From contig NZ_PNYA01000031.1 of NCBI RefSeq assembly GCF_002879885.1, forward strand, positions 25,238 through 89,237: 64,000 nucleotides of DNA. Direction: 5' to 3'. The first letter of the stretch is position 1. The number at the start of each line of letters is the position of its first letter. The notes beneath the pieces were generated by a model that saw only the letters and a program-made list of their open reading frames with translations, did not search any database and was not told where the DNA came from. The DNA is from Trinickia dabaoshanensis (GTDB lineage Bacteria > Pseudomonadota > Gammaproteobacteria > Burkholderiales > Burkholderiaceae). Below, piece by piece: positions 53,432-62,080 of the stretch. Both the position numbers and the translations under genes were made by a program.

Positions 53432-55705
53432 TCAGTTCGTCGCCACTAGCGGATCGGACGGCACGATCCGCACGGCAGCAGGGCTTCGCACCAGCGGGTT
53501 CCACCACGAAAGATGCATGTTCGCTGCACCCGTGCCGTGCACATATTCCACCTTGATCGACGTCGGCTGCCTCGCATTCAGCCACACGATGCCGCTCGCC
53601 GTCGAACGTGTCGAAGTCTGCTTATTGATGACCTCGGCGCCGTTGATCCACAGCCGGGCGACGTTGTCGCTGTTGATCGAGAACGTGTAGAGGCCTGACT
53701 GCGACGCCTTGATCGCCCCCGTCCAGCGAATCCCGTAGTTCGTCGCATTGACACCCGCCGAGGCATCCGGCGAGTCGGTGCCGCGCTCCGTGTTCAGATC
53801 GAAATCGACGAGCGGCGTAACCGACGTCTTCACCGGCGCACTGTTGAAGCTCGGATCGTTGTAGTACGCGACGTTGAGCACTGGCAGCTTCACATAGAAT
53901 CCCCCCGTGAGTGCCTGAACTTCCGACGTCTGCCACGGGTGACCATCGGGGTAGATAGTGCCTTGGAACGGCGTCGCCGGTTCGACTGTCGCCGGCGCGC
54001 TCGGCGTCTGGCCCCAGTGGAAGCGCGTGTTGGTGCGCCCGATCATCAGCTCCCAGATGATGAAGCCCGTGCTGCCGCCGTAGTTCGACACGATGCCCGG
54101 CATCGTCTGTCCCAACGTGCCCGTAAAGCCGCGCTGCAGCGTCTCCGAATTCAGCGCATTCACGTAGCTGCCGTTGACGGGCCCCGTGTACGGGTTGCCA
54201 TACGGATGGAACGCGTAAAAGTCGGAGAAGTATGTGCCTTCGTCCTCCTGCACCTGCGGCGAATTGATCGGCTGCGTGGCGCCCGCATTGAGGATTGCGA
54301 TGCGCGCATCGTTCATTAGCACCGCGCGCGTTTGCTGCAACGAACCGTTGCCGCTGCAACCCGGTTCGTTCATCGGCTCCCAGAAGAGGATGCGCGAGTC
54401 GTTGCGGTGCGGCGCGACAAAGTCGGTGATGTAGTTCGCGAGGCTCTGCTTATAAGTCATCGAGGCGTTCGATGCCGTCGGCTGGAAGTACGCCTGTTCG
54501 ACCGGCGTGCCCGGCGACTGCACCCACTGGCTGTTGTGCACACCCCAGACGGGAGCGGGTTGCGGTCCATACTGCGGTGTCGGGTTCCAGCAGTCGTCGT
54601 AGAAGATCGGGGACACCTTGATGCCGTGCCGCGCGGCGATTTCCAGCAGGTTCTCGAACTTGCTCAGGAACGCGACGCGGTCGTTCGCCCACACGAGGTA
54701 ATGCAGATACACGGCGATCGTGTTGATGCCATAGGTCTGCGCATACGTCAGTTCGCGATTGACGACGGTAGGATCGTAGTTCTGCCAGAAGTCGATCGCG
54801 TTGACGGCTGTCGACGGCGTATAGACCATGCCGACCACTTTCGAGAAATCGAAGGTCGGCGACTTCACGGTCGGATAGGTCTTGATCGTGATGTTGCTGA
54901 ACGTCGCGCCGACGCCGAAGCGGCGCACGCCGAAGCTGCCGCTCGCGAACGCGGCGGGAAGCCCATTGGTCGCATCGTTTGCGCTGATCACACGTTGCTG
55001 ATCGAGATCGACGGTGATGGCCGTGCCGCTCGTCGTGACCTTCAGATGGTGCGTGCTGCCGCCGACGATCGTGCTGTTCGGGTACTGGATGAACTGCGTC
55101 CAGTTGTTGTTCTCGCGGCCGACGACCAATGTGTGCGAGCCCGTGTCGAGGCCGATGAAGTAGCCCGTCAGGCTATCCGGGCCACCCGCCGTCGGATTGG
55201 TCGTCCGCACGATGAAGCCGGCGTTGGCCGGTCCCGCGCCGACGGGATTGCTGACCGTAACGTCCGCTTCGTAGGATGCCGTCGCATACGTGCTGCCAAG
55301 CGCGACGGCCTTGTCGCCCGCACCGGTGCCGTTGGTGGCGGGCGCCGGAATCGTGATGCTCGAAGGCGTCGGCCCCGGCACCCAGCCTTGCGTGGAACCC
55401 GCCGCGAGAAAGCTCGTGAAATCGCCGAAATTGAGTGTGTTGGTGGTGAGCGCGGCAGGTGGCGGGGGAGGGGTGTACGGCGGCAGGTTCTTGTCCGGAT
55501 CGCTGATGACGACAGCTGGCGTGGTGGTTCGCATGCCGAGCGGCGTGGATCCCGCCAGCCGAAATTCGTTTTGCACGGCCGCCGATGCTGAATTCGCGGC
55601 GGGCGTTTGCGCGTCCGCTACCGCTGTTGGATTGGATGAATCGCTGTTACCGCCGCACGCGGCCAGGATCACCGCGCTTGCCTAAAGCACGAGGAAGTTA
55701 CGCAC
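53432..55705 (-). pseudogene. Cellulase-like glycosidase with PA14 domain; amber codon in lipoprotein signal
   Basis: With the GTG at 55705, preceded by AGGAGAG, the protein begins MRNFLVL, then TAG at 55684-55682, then ASAVILAACGGNSDSS. The halves form a perfect lipoprotein signal with lipobox LAAC, so the stop interrupts a real gene at codon 8. A restart at GTG 55672 (746 residues) would lack the charged n-region. After the Pro-rich linker comes a concanavalin-like domain (about 80-265), a clan A glycosidase domain with acid/base Glu in FWEPMNEPGC and likely nucleophile in IIWELMIGR, and a C-terminal PA14 domain with YTFSINSDNVARLWINGAE. Everything after the stop is intact, so the mutation is recent, suppressed, or a sequencing error. 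Confidence 0.75.
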
Positions 55706-55974
55706 CTGTCTCTCCTGAAATCCCCCGTACTTATAAGAGGTCGGTAATTATTATTAATTTAGCGTGCATGGCTACGCCTTCGCTTATGCTGGTTGCCCCA
55801 CTTACTGGGAAACGGGCGCGGCGAAACGGGGGAAGCGATACGGCGAGATTAATAATATTATTAATCGCCGATTCCCATATTGGGGGTTTCCCTGACTCGT
55901 GCGGAATGGTGGGGGGGCAGGGCTGTCGAACAGCGCCGTCGAGCACTGCGGTGATCGACGGTTCAGTGAGTCAG
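55706..55974. promoter_or_regulatory. Upstream region of the PA14 glycosidase gene with AT-rich palindrome
   Basis: This gap between two minus-strand genes has two AT-rich patches in GC-rich DNA: AATTATTATTAATT at about 55747-55760 and a perfect 20-bp palindrome at 55847-55866 made of GATTAATAAT and its complement. Both are candidates for repressor or H-NS-like binding. Confidence 0.5.
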
Positions 55975-57018
55975 TCAGTTGTTGCGATCGGCTTTTATTT
56001 CACGAACCGGATGCACCGACAGCACAGATTCAGGTGGTCGATGCAGGCGGACCAGAAAGTTTTCGATCGCGCGATTGAACGCCGCATTGTCCTCGACATG
56101 AGGTATATGCCCGACTCCAGGCAACACGTTCATGCGCGCGTCAGGCAGCAGTCGCGACAGGCGTAGTCCCTCACTAACGGGCGTCACGCCATCGGTTGCT
56201 CCCCAGATCACTTCGACTGGCATCGTCAGCGACGCGTAGTCCGATGAGCGGCTGCTTCTGCTGCGTCCTGGATCGTTAACGAATGCATCCAGCCAATTCC
56301 CGTAAGCCTGCGTTGTGCCAACCACTGACAGCGGCCGCTGATAGACGGCAATCCGGTCGGGCGTAAGCGCGTCATGGCGCGAGGTGAACTTGCGCAGAAA
56401 CCATCCGGTAAGCCATGGATTGGTTGCCGTCGCGGCGATCACCGGCCGTGCGACGACCGGTAACTTAATCAGATTTCCGACGAACCCACGGTCGGCCGGC
56501 GGCGGATCGATAGACAGCGCCACATCCACCAGCACCGCCGCTTTAAATCGCCCGGGCTCAGCCATCAATGCTTCGACCGTGGCTCGTCCACCGAACGAAT
56601 GCCCGACGAGAATCACCTGCGAAAGCTTCAGCGTGTCGAGCATCCCGAGAATGCGCAAAGCCTGGTGGCTCGTGTCGTACGTATTGGCCGCAGGCCGGCT
56701 GGTGTACCCAAAAGGCGGTAGGTCCACCGCGATGCAGTGATAGCCGGCCTGACCGAGATAGTCCATAGTCGGAAGCCACGTCGAACTCCAGGCACCCGCG
56801 CCTGAGATGAAGACGATCGGCTGCCCGTTAGCGGGGCCGCGCTCCTGTATCAGCATGTCCACGTCCGCCGCACGCACGAAGCGTGATCCAACCGGCGCCG
56901 CGCTCCGCGCGACGTCCCGCTCGCGGTGTTGGGCGATCAGGTCCGCGCCGCCCAATACCGAAACGAGCACGATGATCGGCACAGCGACAAGTGCGATCGC
57001 GACTTTATAAATTCTCAT
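55975..57018 (-). CDS. Membrane-anchored alpha/beta hydrolase
   Basis: 347 residues. A single N-terminal membrane helix (about 5-25, VAIALVAVPIIVLVSVLGG) without a cleavage site anchors the enzyme with its catalytic domain outside. The nucleophile Ser is in ILVGHSFGGRATVE, the acid in VIWGATDGVTPVSE and the His in PGVGHIPHVEDN. The substrate is unknown; lipase- or epoxide-hydrolase-like activities are possible. No operon partner is obvious. Confidence 0.88.
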   Translation of the reverse strand: MRIYKVAIALVAVPIIVLVSVLGGADLIAQHRERDVARSAAPVGSRFVRAADVDMLIQERGPANGQPIVFISGAGAWSSTWLPTMDYLGQAGYHCIAVDLPPFGYTSRPAANTYDTSHQALRILGMLDTLKLSQVILVGHSFGGRATVEALMAEPGRFKAAVLVDVALSIDPPPADRGFVGNLIKLPVVARPVIAATATNPWLTGWFLRKFTSRHDALTPDRIAVYQRPLSVVGTTQAYGNWLDAFVNDPGRSRSSRSSDYASLTMPVEVIWGATDGVTPVSEGLRLSRLLPDARMNVLPGVGHIPHVEDNAAFNRAIENFLVRLHRPPESVLSVHPVREIKADRNN

Positions 57019-57225
57019 TAGATCTCACGCATTCTTTTTATGATTTATGGGCTCAGCGACGCCGTATCACGTCGAATGATCACGCACAGTTATGCTCGGC
57101 CAATTTTCTCAAGATTGAGATCGACCGATGATATCAAATCCGCTTAAACTTGCGATCCGAAGCTTGAAACGCTTTGACGGCTTCAGGAACCGTCAATTGA
57201 CTCCCGGGAATAGGCAAAAATAAAA

Positions 57226-57597
57226 ATGCTATTGACTACCCTCACCACCGCTTTCTTTTTGAGCCGCGGCCGCATCACGCGCAGCGAATGGCTGACCCGC
57301 GTCGTTATCGCCGCATTCGTGTGCGCCGCATTCGGCAGCCTGACCGGTTCTTGGTTTGGCGAGACGGGTACAGCGCTCTTCGCGATCGTCTTCCTCTGGA
57401 GTGCGGGCGCGCTCTCCACCCAACGCCTGCACGACATCGGCCGCTCCGGATGGTCATTACTGACCGCCATCGTCCCGGTGTTCGGGCCGATCTGGGTGCT
57501 GATCCAGATGCTGCGCCGCGGTGTCGATCACGAAAACCGCTTCGGCCCGGATTCGGCGACGCGCTCGGATTACCTCAAAGTCAATATCGCGGAGTGA
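57226..57597 (+). CDS. DUF805 family membrane protein
   Basis: 123 residues with three to four hydrophobic segments. The family signature is RGRITRSEW near the start, then STQRLHDIGRSGWSLLTAI and the C-terminal GPIWVLIQMLRRG..ENRFGPDP-like end (here NRFGPDSAT). DUF805 proteins are small inner-membrane proteins of unknown function. The stop is seven bases before the FAD-methyltransferase fusion gene, so the two are probably cotranscribed. Confidence 0.9.
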   Translation: MLLTTLTTAFFLSRGRITRSEWLTRVVIAAFVCAAFGSLTGSWFGETGTALFAIVFLWSAGALSTQRLHDIGRSGWSLLTAIVPVFGPIWVLIQMLRRGVDHENRFGPDSATRSDYLKVNIAE

Positions 57598-57604
57598 TGC
57601 AGAC

Positions 57605-59866
57605 ATGGCAACGGTCAACGACGTTACCCAACTGAACCGGATTCCCGTGTTTTCAGTCGCTACGCCCACCACCACGCAAGAAGTCATCGAGGCGCTCACC
57701 CAGACCAATCTGCCGGTGTCGGTAGGCGGCGGCCATTTCAGTATGGGAGGGCATACCGCGAGTCCGGGCACCTTGCATCTGGATATGCGCAAGATGAACC
57801 GTGTGCTCCGGTTCGAGCCGCACACGCCGGTGATTCGCGTACAGGCCGGCATCCGCTGGTGCGACATTCAGCGTTTTATCGATCCGCACGGCCTGTCCGT
57901 CAAGATCATGCAGACCTACGCGAACTTCACCGTGGGTGGCGCGCTATCGGTTAATGCGCACGGGCGATACATGGGATTGGGGCCGGTCGTGCTCTCGGTG
58001 CGGGCGATTACGCTCGTGCTCGCCAACGGCGAAGTAGTCAACGCCACCCCTTCCGAGAACGCCACGTTGTTCAACGCGGCGATCGGCGGATATGGCGGCG
58101 TGGGCATCATCACCGAAGCGGAACTCGACCTTGTACCCAACACGAGGGTCAAGCGCAGCGACCGCAAGATGCCCACGGCCCATTACAAGGCATGGTTCGA
58201 TGCCAATGTGCGCAGCCATCAAGATGTGATCTTCCACAATTTCGACCTCTATCCGCCGCGCTACACGCGCGGCCGGGCGATCAGCTGGACGGTCACCGAC
58301 GAGCCGGCGACGTCGGCACGATTGCAGCCGCTCAGTCGCGGCTTTCTTGCCGCGAAATACTTTCTATGGGCCATTACTGAAACACCGTTCGGCAAGTTCC
58401 GTCGCGAATTTCTGTACGACCCGTTTCTGTATTTCGGCAAGAAGGTGCATTGGCGCAATTACGAAGCCGGCTACGATGTCGCGGAACTCGAGCCGGTCGG
58501 GCGGCGTCGGCGCACGTATGTGCTGCAGGAGTACTTCGTACCCGTGGACGCCGTCACGCGATTTGCCGAGGCGCTATCGGAGATCCTCTTCCGGCATCGG
58601 GTCAACGCGGTCAACATTTCGATTCGCCATGCGCTCGCCGACAACCGCACCATCATGGCGTGGGCACGCGGTGAGACGTTTGCCTTCGTGCTCTACCACA
58701 AGCAGCGCACTCGCGAGAATGCGAGGGAGCGCGTTGCGGTATGGACGCGCGAACTGATCGATGCCGTGCTCGCCGTGGGTGGTACGTATTATTTGCCCTA
58801 CCAGTTGCACGCGACGCACGAGCAGTTCCATCGCGCCTATCCGCGAGCGCGCGAAATGTTTGCACTCAAGCAGCAGTTCGATCCGCAATACCGCCTGCGT
58901 GGCGCGCTGTGGGATCGCTACTATGCTCCGGAACGAGGCGCACTCGACGCAGCGCCCTTGTCGGCTACCGCATCGTCTGCCGCTTTGCCTGCCATTGGGG
59001 CGACGCAGGGGGACAACGGCATCCTGTTCGCTACTATCTACGGTAACGAGCACGAAGCCGATCGTTTCTATGCGTTCCTGCAGAACATTTTCAATGTTCT
59101 GCCCGAAGACCGTCTGCATACGTTGATCAAGGCGTCCACGGCCGAACACATTGGCGACGAGCGCATCTATCGCGCAATCCAGGCGGGCGTCAAATCGATC
59201 ACGCCGCGCCTCGCGATGCTCACCCACGCGCTACCGTCGCTGTCGACGCAGAAGGCGGAAATGGGCCGGCAAGCCGCCATGCTGCTGGGCGATGCGCCGT
59301 TGCAAGACTATGTCGAGATTGGTACGACAGGGCGCTACGTTCGCGCCATGAAGAAGTATCTGCGCCTCAAAGGCCAGGTCACCCTGGTTCATGACGTGCG
59401 CCCGGGGATGAGCCCGGTCGATATCGTCGAGCGCGGACAAATCGGCTCGATAGGCACGTTCCAGCCTCTGAACGACTACGCGCCCATCGCGCTGCCTGCC
59501 GCAAGCGCGGACCTGGTGAGCTGCTTTGTCGGCTTACACCACATGGCGCCGGAAAAGCTCGCGCCGTTTCTCGAGTCGATCGCGCGGATCGTCCGCCCGG
59601 GGGGCTATTTCGTGGTCCGCGATCACGATGTTACGACGCCGACCATGGACGCATTCGTTTCGCTCGCCCATACGGTCTTCAACGCGGGGCTCGGCGAAAC
59701 ATGGGAAACGAACAGGTCGGAACTCCGACATTTCGCTAGTGTGGACGACTGGATATCGCGCATCGAAGCAGCAGGCTTTCGCCATACCGGCTTGCGCCTA
59801 ACCCAGCAGGGCGATCCGTCGGACAACGTCTTGATGGCGTTCGTGCGCAATGGAGAGGCGGCATGA
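57605..59866 (+). CDS. FAD-linked oxidase fused to a SAM methyltransferase-like domain
   Basis: Start at ATG after GGAG; 753 residues. The N-terminal 450 residues are a PCMH-type FAD oxidase like aldonolactone oxidases: LPVSVGGGHFSMGGHTAS is the FAD pyrophosphate loop, TVGGALSVNAHGRYMG and GGYGGVGIITEAELDL follow. A linker rich in Ala/Ser leads to a C-terminal part with a class I methyltransferase pattern: VEIGTTGRYVRAMKKYL, SADLVSCFVGLHHMAPEKL, IVRPGGYFVVRDHD. The glycine loop is weak. This combination in one chain is unusual. The stop overlaps the next start by four bases. Confidence 0.85.
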   Translation: MATVNDVTQLNRIPVFSVATPTTTQEVIEALTQTNLPVSVGGGHFSMGGHTASPGTLHLDMRKMNRVLRFEPHTPVIRVQAGIRWCDIQRFIDPHGLSVKIMQTYANFTVGGALSVNAHGRYMGLGPVVLSVRAITLVLANGEVVNATPSENATLFNAAIGGYGGVGIITEAELDLVPNTRVKRSDRKMPTAHYKAWFDANVRSHQDVIFHNFDLYPPRYTRGRAISWTVTDEPATSARLQPLSRGFLAAKYFLWAITETPFGKFRREFLYDPFLYFGKKVHWRNYEAGYDVAELEPVGRRRRTYVLQEYFVPVDAVTRFAEALSEILFRHRVNAVNISIRHALADNRTIMAWARGETFAFVLYHKQRTRENARERVAVWTRELIDAVLAVGGTYYLPYQLHATHEQFHRAYPRAREMFALKQQFDPQYRLRGALWDRYYAPERGALDAAPLSATASSAALPAIGATQGDNGILFATIYGNEHEADRFYAFLQNIFNVLPEDRLHTLIKASTAEHIGDERIYRAIQAGVKSITPRLAMLTHALPSLSTQKAEMGRQAAMLLGDAPLQDYVEIGTTGRYVRAMKKYLRLKGQVTLVHDVRPGMSPVDIVERGQIGSIGTFQPLNDYAPIALPAASADLVSCFVGLHHMAPEKLAPFLESIARIVRPGGYFVVRDHDVTTPTMDAFVSLAHTVFNAGLGETWETNRSELRHFASVDDWISRIEAAGFRHTGLRLTQQGDPSDNVLMAFVRNGEAA

Positions 59867-60945
59867 TGCGACAGTTGCGGAATGCGCTACTCGCCATCGG
59901 CGCCGCGCTCACATTCGCCACGCCGGCTGCGCGTGCGGCGATGTCCCCCTCGACGCCCGGGGCACCGGGCGCCTCATACCAAAGCCCCGTGCCGGCAGCG
60001 GATCGCCGCGGCGCCGAGCAGACGCTGCTGACTTTTCCGGAGTGGTATCTCGTGCACAGTCCCGCGGAGTACGCGCGGATGGTGCAAACCGGGCCGTCGC
60101 ACGACTTTCCGTTTCTGGACCAGATCGCTCAGCTCTGGTCGAGCTACGCGGCCGTCACGCGCGAGCAGATGCGCGACCGCTATCCGCTCAATCCCGGTTA
60201 CCACGTGATGATCTGGGTGATCGCTTCGAGCACGACCGTGGAATATGCGCTGCGCTCCATCTACGAAAATACAGTGGGCCGCGCGAGCTGGCTGCTCGGC
60301 GGGAAAAAGCTGACCGATGAAGACCGCTATGGCGCTCAGGCGGCTCAGGAGTACGTGGACTTCATCCGTCAGGAGCCGTGGTACCTGTTCGACTTCAGCG
60401 CGCGGCTGCGTCATCTTTGGAGCGACGTCCCGATGTGGGGGCCGGGGCTCGTGCGCAAATGGGAACGCCGGTACGCGTTGACCACCGAATACGCGATCAA
60501 GGCCGTGTATGGAAAACTAATCGAAAAGGCAACGCGGGCCGCCTATACGCCTGCCCTGATGACCACCGATGTGGTCGTGGACCACTTGCCCGACGGCTGG
60601 TCGGCGCCGGCTCACGTCAGCGTGCTTGCCCGTTTGCCGGACGGTCGGGCGTTACTGGCGTTGCCACGCTATTTCGACTTCAGGCTCGCGGCGACATCGC
60701 TCGCGCAACAGGGTATCCATTTGACCGATATCGCCGGCAACACCTCGGAGATTCTGGTCACGCTGTGGGTGAAGGACGGCACGGCATTGCCGGCCGGCAG
60801 CGGCCGCCTATTGTTTGAACAGCCGCTAACGATGCCTGCCCATACCCGACGGGTCGCGCTGCTGATACCGGTTCGCAGGCTGTCCGATTTCCTGGCGGTA
60901 GCGGGGAAGGACGGCCTGGTGACGGAGCATGTGTACGACTACTGA
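59863..60945 (+). CDS. Exported conserved protein of unknown function
   Basis: 360 residues beginning with a Sec signal peptide that ends PAARAAM. The mature protein has no recognised domain. Notable segments are LLTFPEWYLVHSPAEYARM, YPLNPGYHVMIWVIASSTTVEYAL and a Trp-rich region near 160-190. One helical stretch near IWVIASSTTVEY could lie at the membrane. The ATGA overlap with the FAD-methyltransferase gene implies a shared function. Confidence 0.75.
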   Translation: MMRQLRNALLAIGAALTFATPAARAAMSPSTPGAPGASYQSPVPAADRRGAEQTLLTFPEWYLVHSPAEYARMVQTGPSHDFPFLDQIAQLWSSYAAVTREQMRDRYPLNPGYHVMIWVIASSTTVEYALRSIYENTVGRASWLLGGKKLTDEDRYGAQAAQEYVDFIRQEPWYLFDFSARLRHLWSDVPMWGPGLVRKWERRYALTTEYAIKAVYGKLIEKATRAAYTPALMTTDVVVDHLPDGWSAPAHVSVLARLPDGRALLALPRYFDFRLAATSLAQQGIHLTDIAGNTSEILVTLWVKDGTALPAGSGRLLFEQPLTMPAHTRRVALLIPVRRLSDFLAVAGKDGLVTEHVYDY

Positions 60946-60988
60946 AGGTGGTCGCGCATGAGAACGGACAGACGACTCAGTGCCCCAC

Positions 60989-61390
60989 TTACTGGTACTT
61001 ATCCCCAACCTGCACGCGGATGGGGTAAGTATCGTAGATGATCGTCATCTTCCGGATGCGACCGTCATCAGAGAAGTCGAAGACGTCGCAGCAATCGAAA
61101 CTCACTTGCGTGCCGTCTTTCAATCCCCAGTCGTAAGTGAAATATCCGATCGCCCGCGCGTTACCCGAGATGCTAACCAGGGTGTCGATGGGGGTGATCC
61201 GGCTTTGCCCGGAAGCTTCACGAACCTTCGTGAAGAACGGTGCCGGCGTCATCCAGCCGAGAAACGGCGAATAGATCTGCGCATCCTCGGTGAACAAGGC
61301 GACGATGCCTTCGGTATCCCCCTGTTCCAAAAGCGTCAGGTATTGGCTAATCGTTTCGGCAAAGCCGCGCGTATCGCGTTTCGATTCCAT
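60989..61390 (-). CDS. NTF2-like (SnoaL/ketosteroid isomerase fold) protein
   Basis: 133 residues with the NTF2-like plan: an N-terminal helix including TISQYLTLLEQGDTEGIVAL, then FTEDAQIYSPFLG and a set of strands ending in IRKMTIIYDTYPIR. The cavity often holds a small hydrophobic molecule; members act as isomerases, cyclases or simple binding proteins. It is convergent with the exported unknown and lies just downstream of a truncated flavin monooxygenase remnant, a frequent family partner. Confidence 0.88.
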   Translation of the reverse strand: MESKRDTRGFAETISQYLTLLEQGDTEGIVALFTEDAQIYSPFLGWMTPAPFFTKVREASGQSRITPIDTLVSISGNARAIGYFTYDWGLKDGTQVSFDCCDVFDFSDDGRIRKMTIIYDTYPIRVQVGDKYQ

Positions 61391-61460
61391 GGTGTGGGTT
61401 CCTCAGTGAGATAGTGTCAAGACGCGCACGAGCTGTTGGGACAGCGTGCCGCCGGTTTCG

Positions 61461-61592
61461 TCATCCAATGTCGACGCCGAGTGCCTTGGGCTGTTCGACC
61501 GCCTCAAATACGGTTACGTCGAGGCCGCGGCGATGCGGCGCGAGGGCGAGCGTTAGGCCGCCGATACCCGCGCCCGCGATCATGATTCGCAT
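61461..61592 (-). pseudogene. Truncated FAD-dependent monooxygenase remnant
   Basis: Only 43 codons remain: MRIMIAGAGIGGLTLALAPH gives the FAD-binding GxGxxG, followed by GLDVTVFEAVEQPKALGVDI and a stop. Full enzymes have about 380-400 residues. The start still has GGAG upstream and a well-formed dyad operator lies 32 bases before it. The downstream sequence belongs to the NTF2-like gene, so the body of the enzyme was deleted. Confidence 0.75.
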
Positions 61593-61623
61593 GATGTCGT
61601 CTCCATCCATGTGAGCGAGATAT

Positions 61624-61640
61624 TGTTATGCACCATAACA
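61624..61640. promoter_or_regulatory. Perfect dyad operator, TetR/MarR type
   Basis: TGTTATG, CAC, CATAACA forms a perfect 7-bp inverted repeat upstream of the monooxygenase remnant. The length and spacing suit a TetR- or MarR-type repressor. No such regulator gene is intact next to it, so it may also have been lost. Confidence 0.5.
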
Positions 61641-61827
61641 GTTTGCCTGAGAAACTACCTTTGCGTAAAGTGCGCTCTATCCGGTGACCAGGACGCCTCT
61701 CACCATGGCTCGCTCCGCTTCATCGCTTCGCCTGCTCCCGCCATGGGTTTTCCGTACTGGTATTGATCGCCCGCAACCCGAAACTGATTCGGCTGCTGGC
61801 CAAGCTTGGCCCGGTGGGAGGGCAGGA

Positions 61828-62025
61828 ATGAGCGATGTTCTGCTGGCGTTCGAGCACGCGTTCGATATGACGATTCAAGTCGGACAGCCCGTCACCGATG
61901 GTGTCGCAGAGATCGACGCCTGCTATCCCCTCGAAACTGAGTACGGTCATCGCGCATTGCTCCACAATCGCGGCTTGCGTTGGGGCGCGCCGCATGTGCT
62001 GTCCCGACTCGCACAAGGTAGCTGA
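61828..62025 (+). CDS. Small hypothetical protein or gene fragment
   Basis: 65 residues from an ATG with GGCAGGA just upstream: MSDVLLAFEHAFDMTIQVGQ and on to a stop. No family was recognised. It lies in a decayed stretch; just before it, another frame reads LIARNPKLIRLLAKLGPVGG to a stop, which looks like the end of a lost gene. The frame may be a real small protein or a remnant. Confidence 0.3.
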   Translation: MSDVLLAFEHAFDMTIQVGQPVTDGVAEIDACYPLETEYGHRALLHNRGLRWGAPHVLSRLAQGS

Positions 62026-62080
62026 TTCATCGTTTGCGCTCGCCGGAGCCCTCGGGCATACTCGCGCGCGGGGGATTCAA

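Noticed and set aside
54332..55591. 419-codon open frame on plus
   Set aside because: Antisense to the PA14 glycosidase; Arg-rich shadow with no ribosome site.
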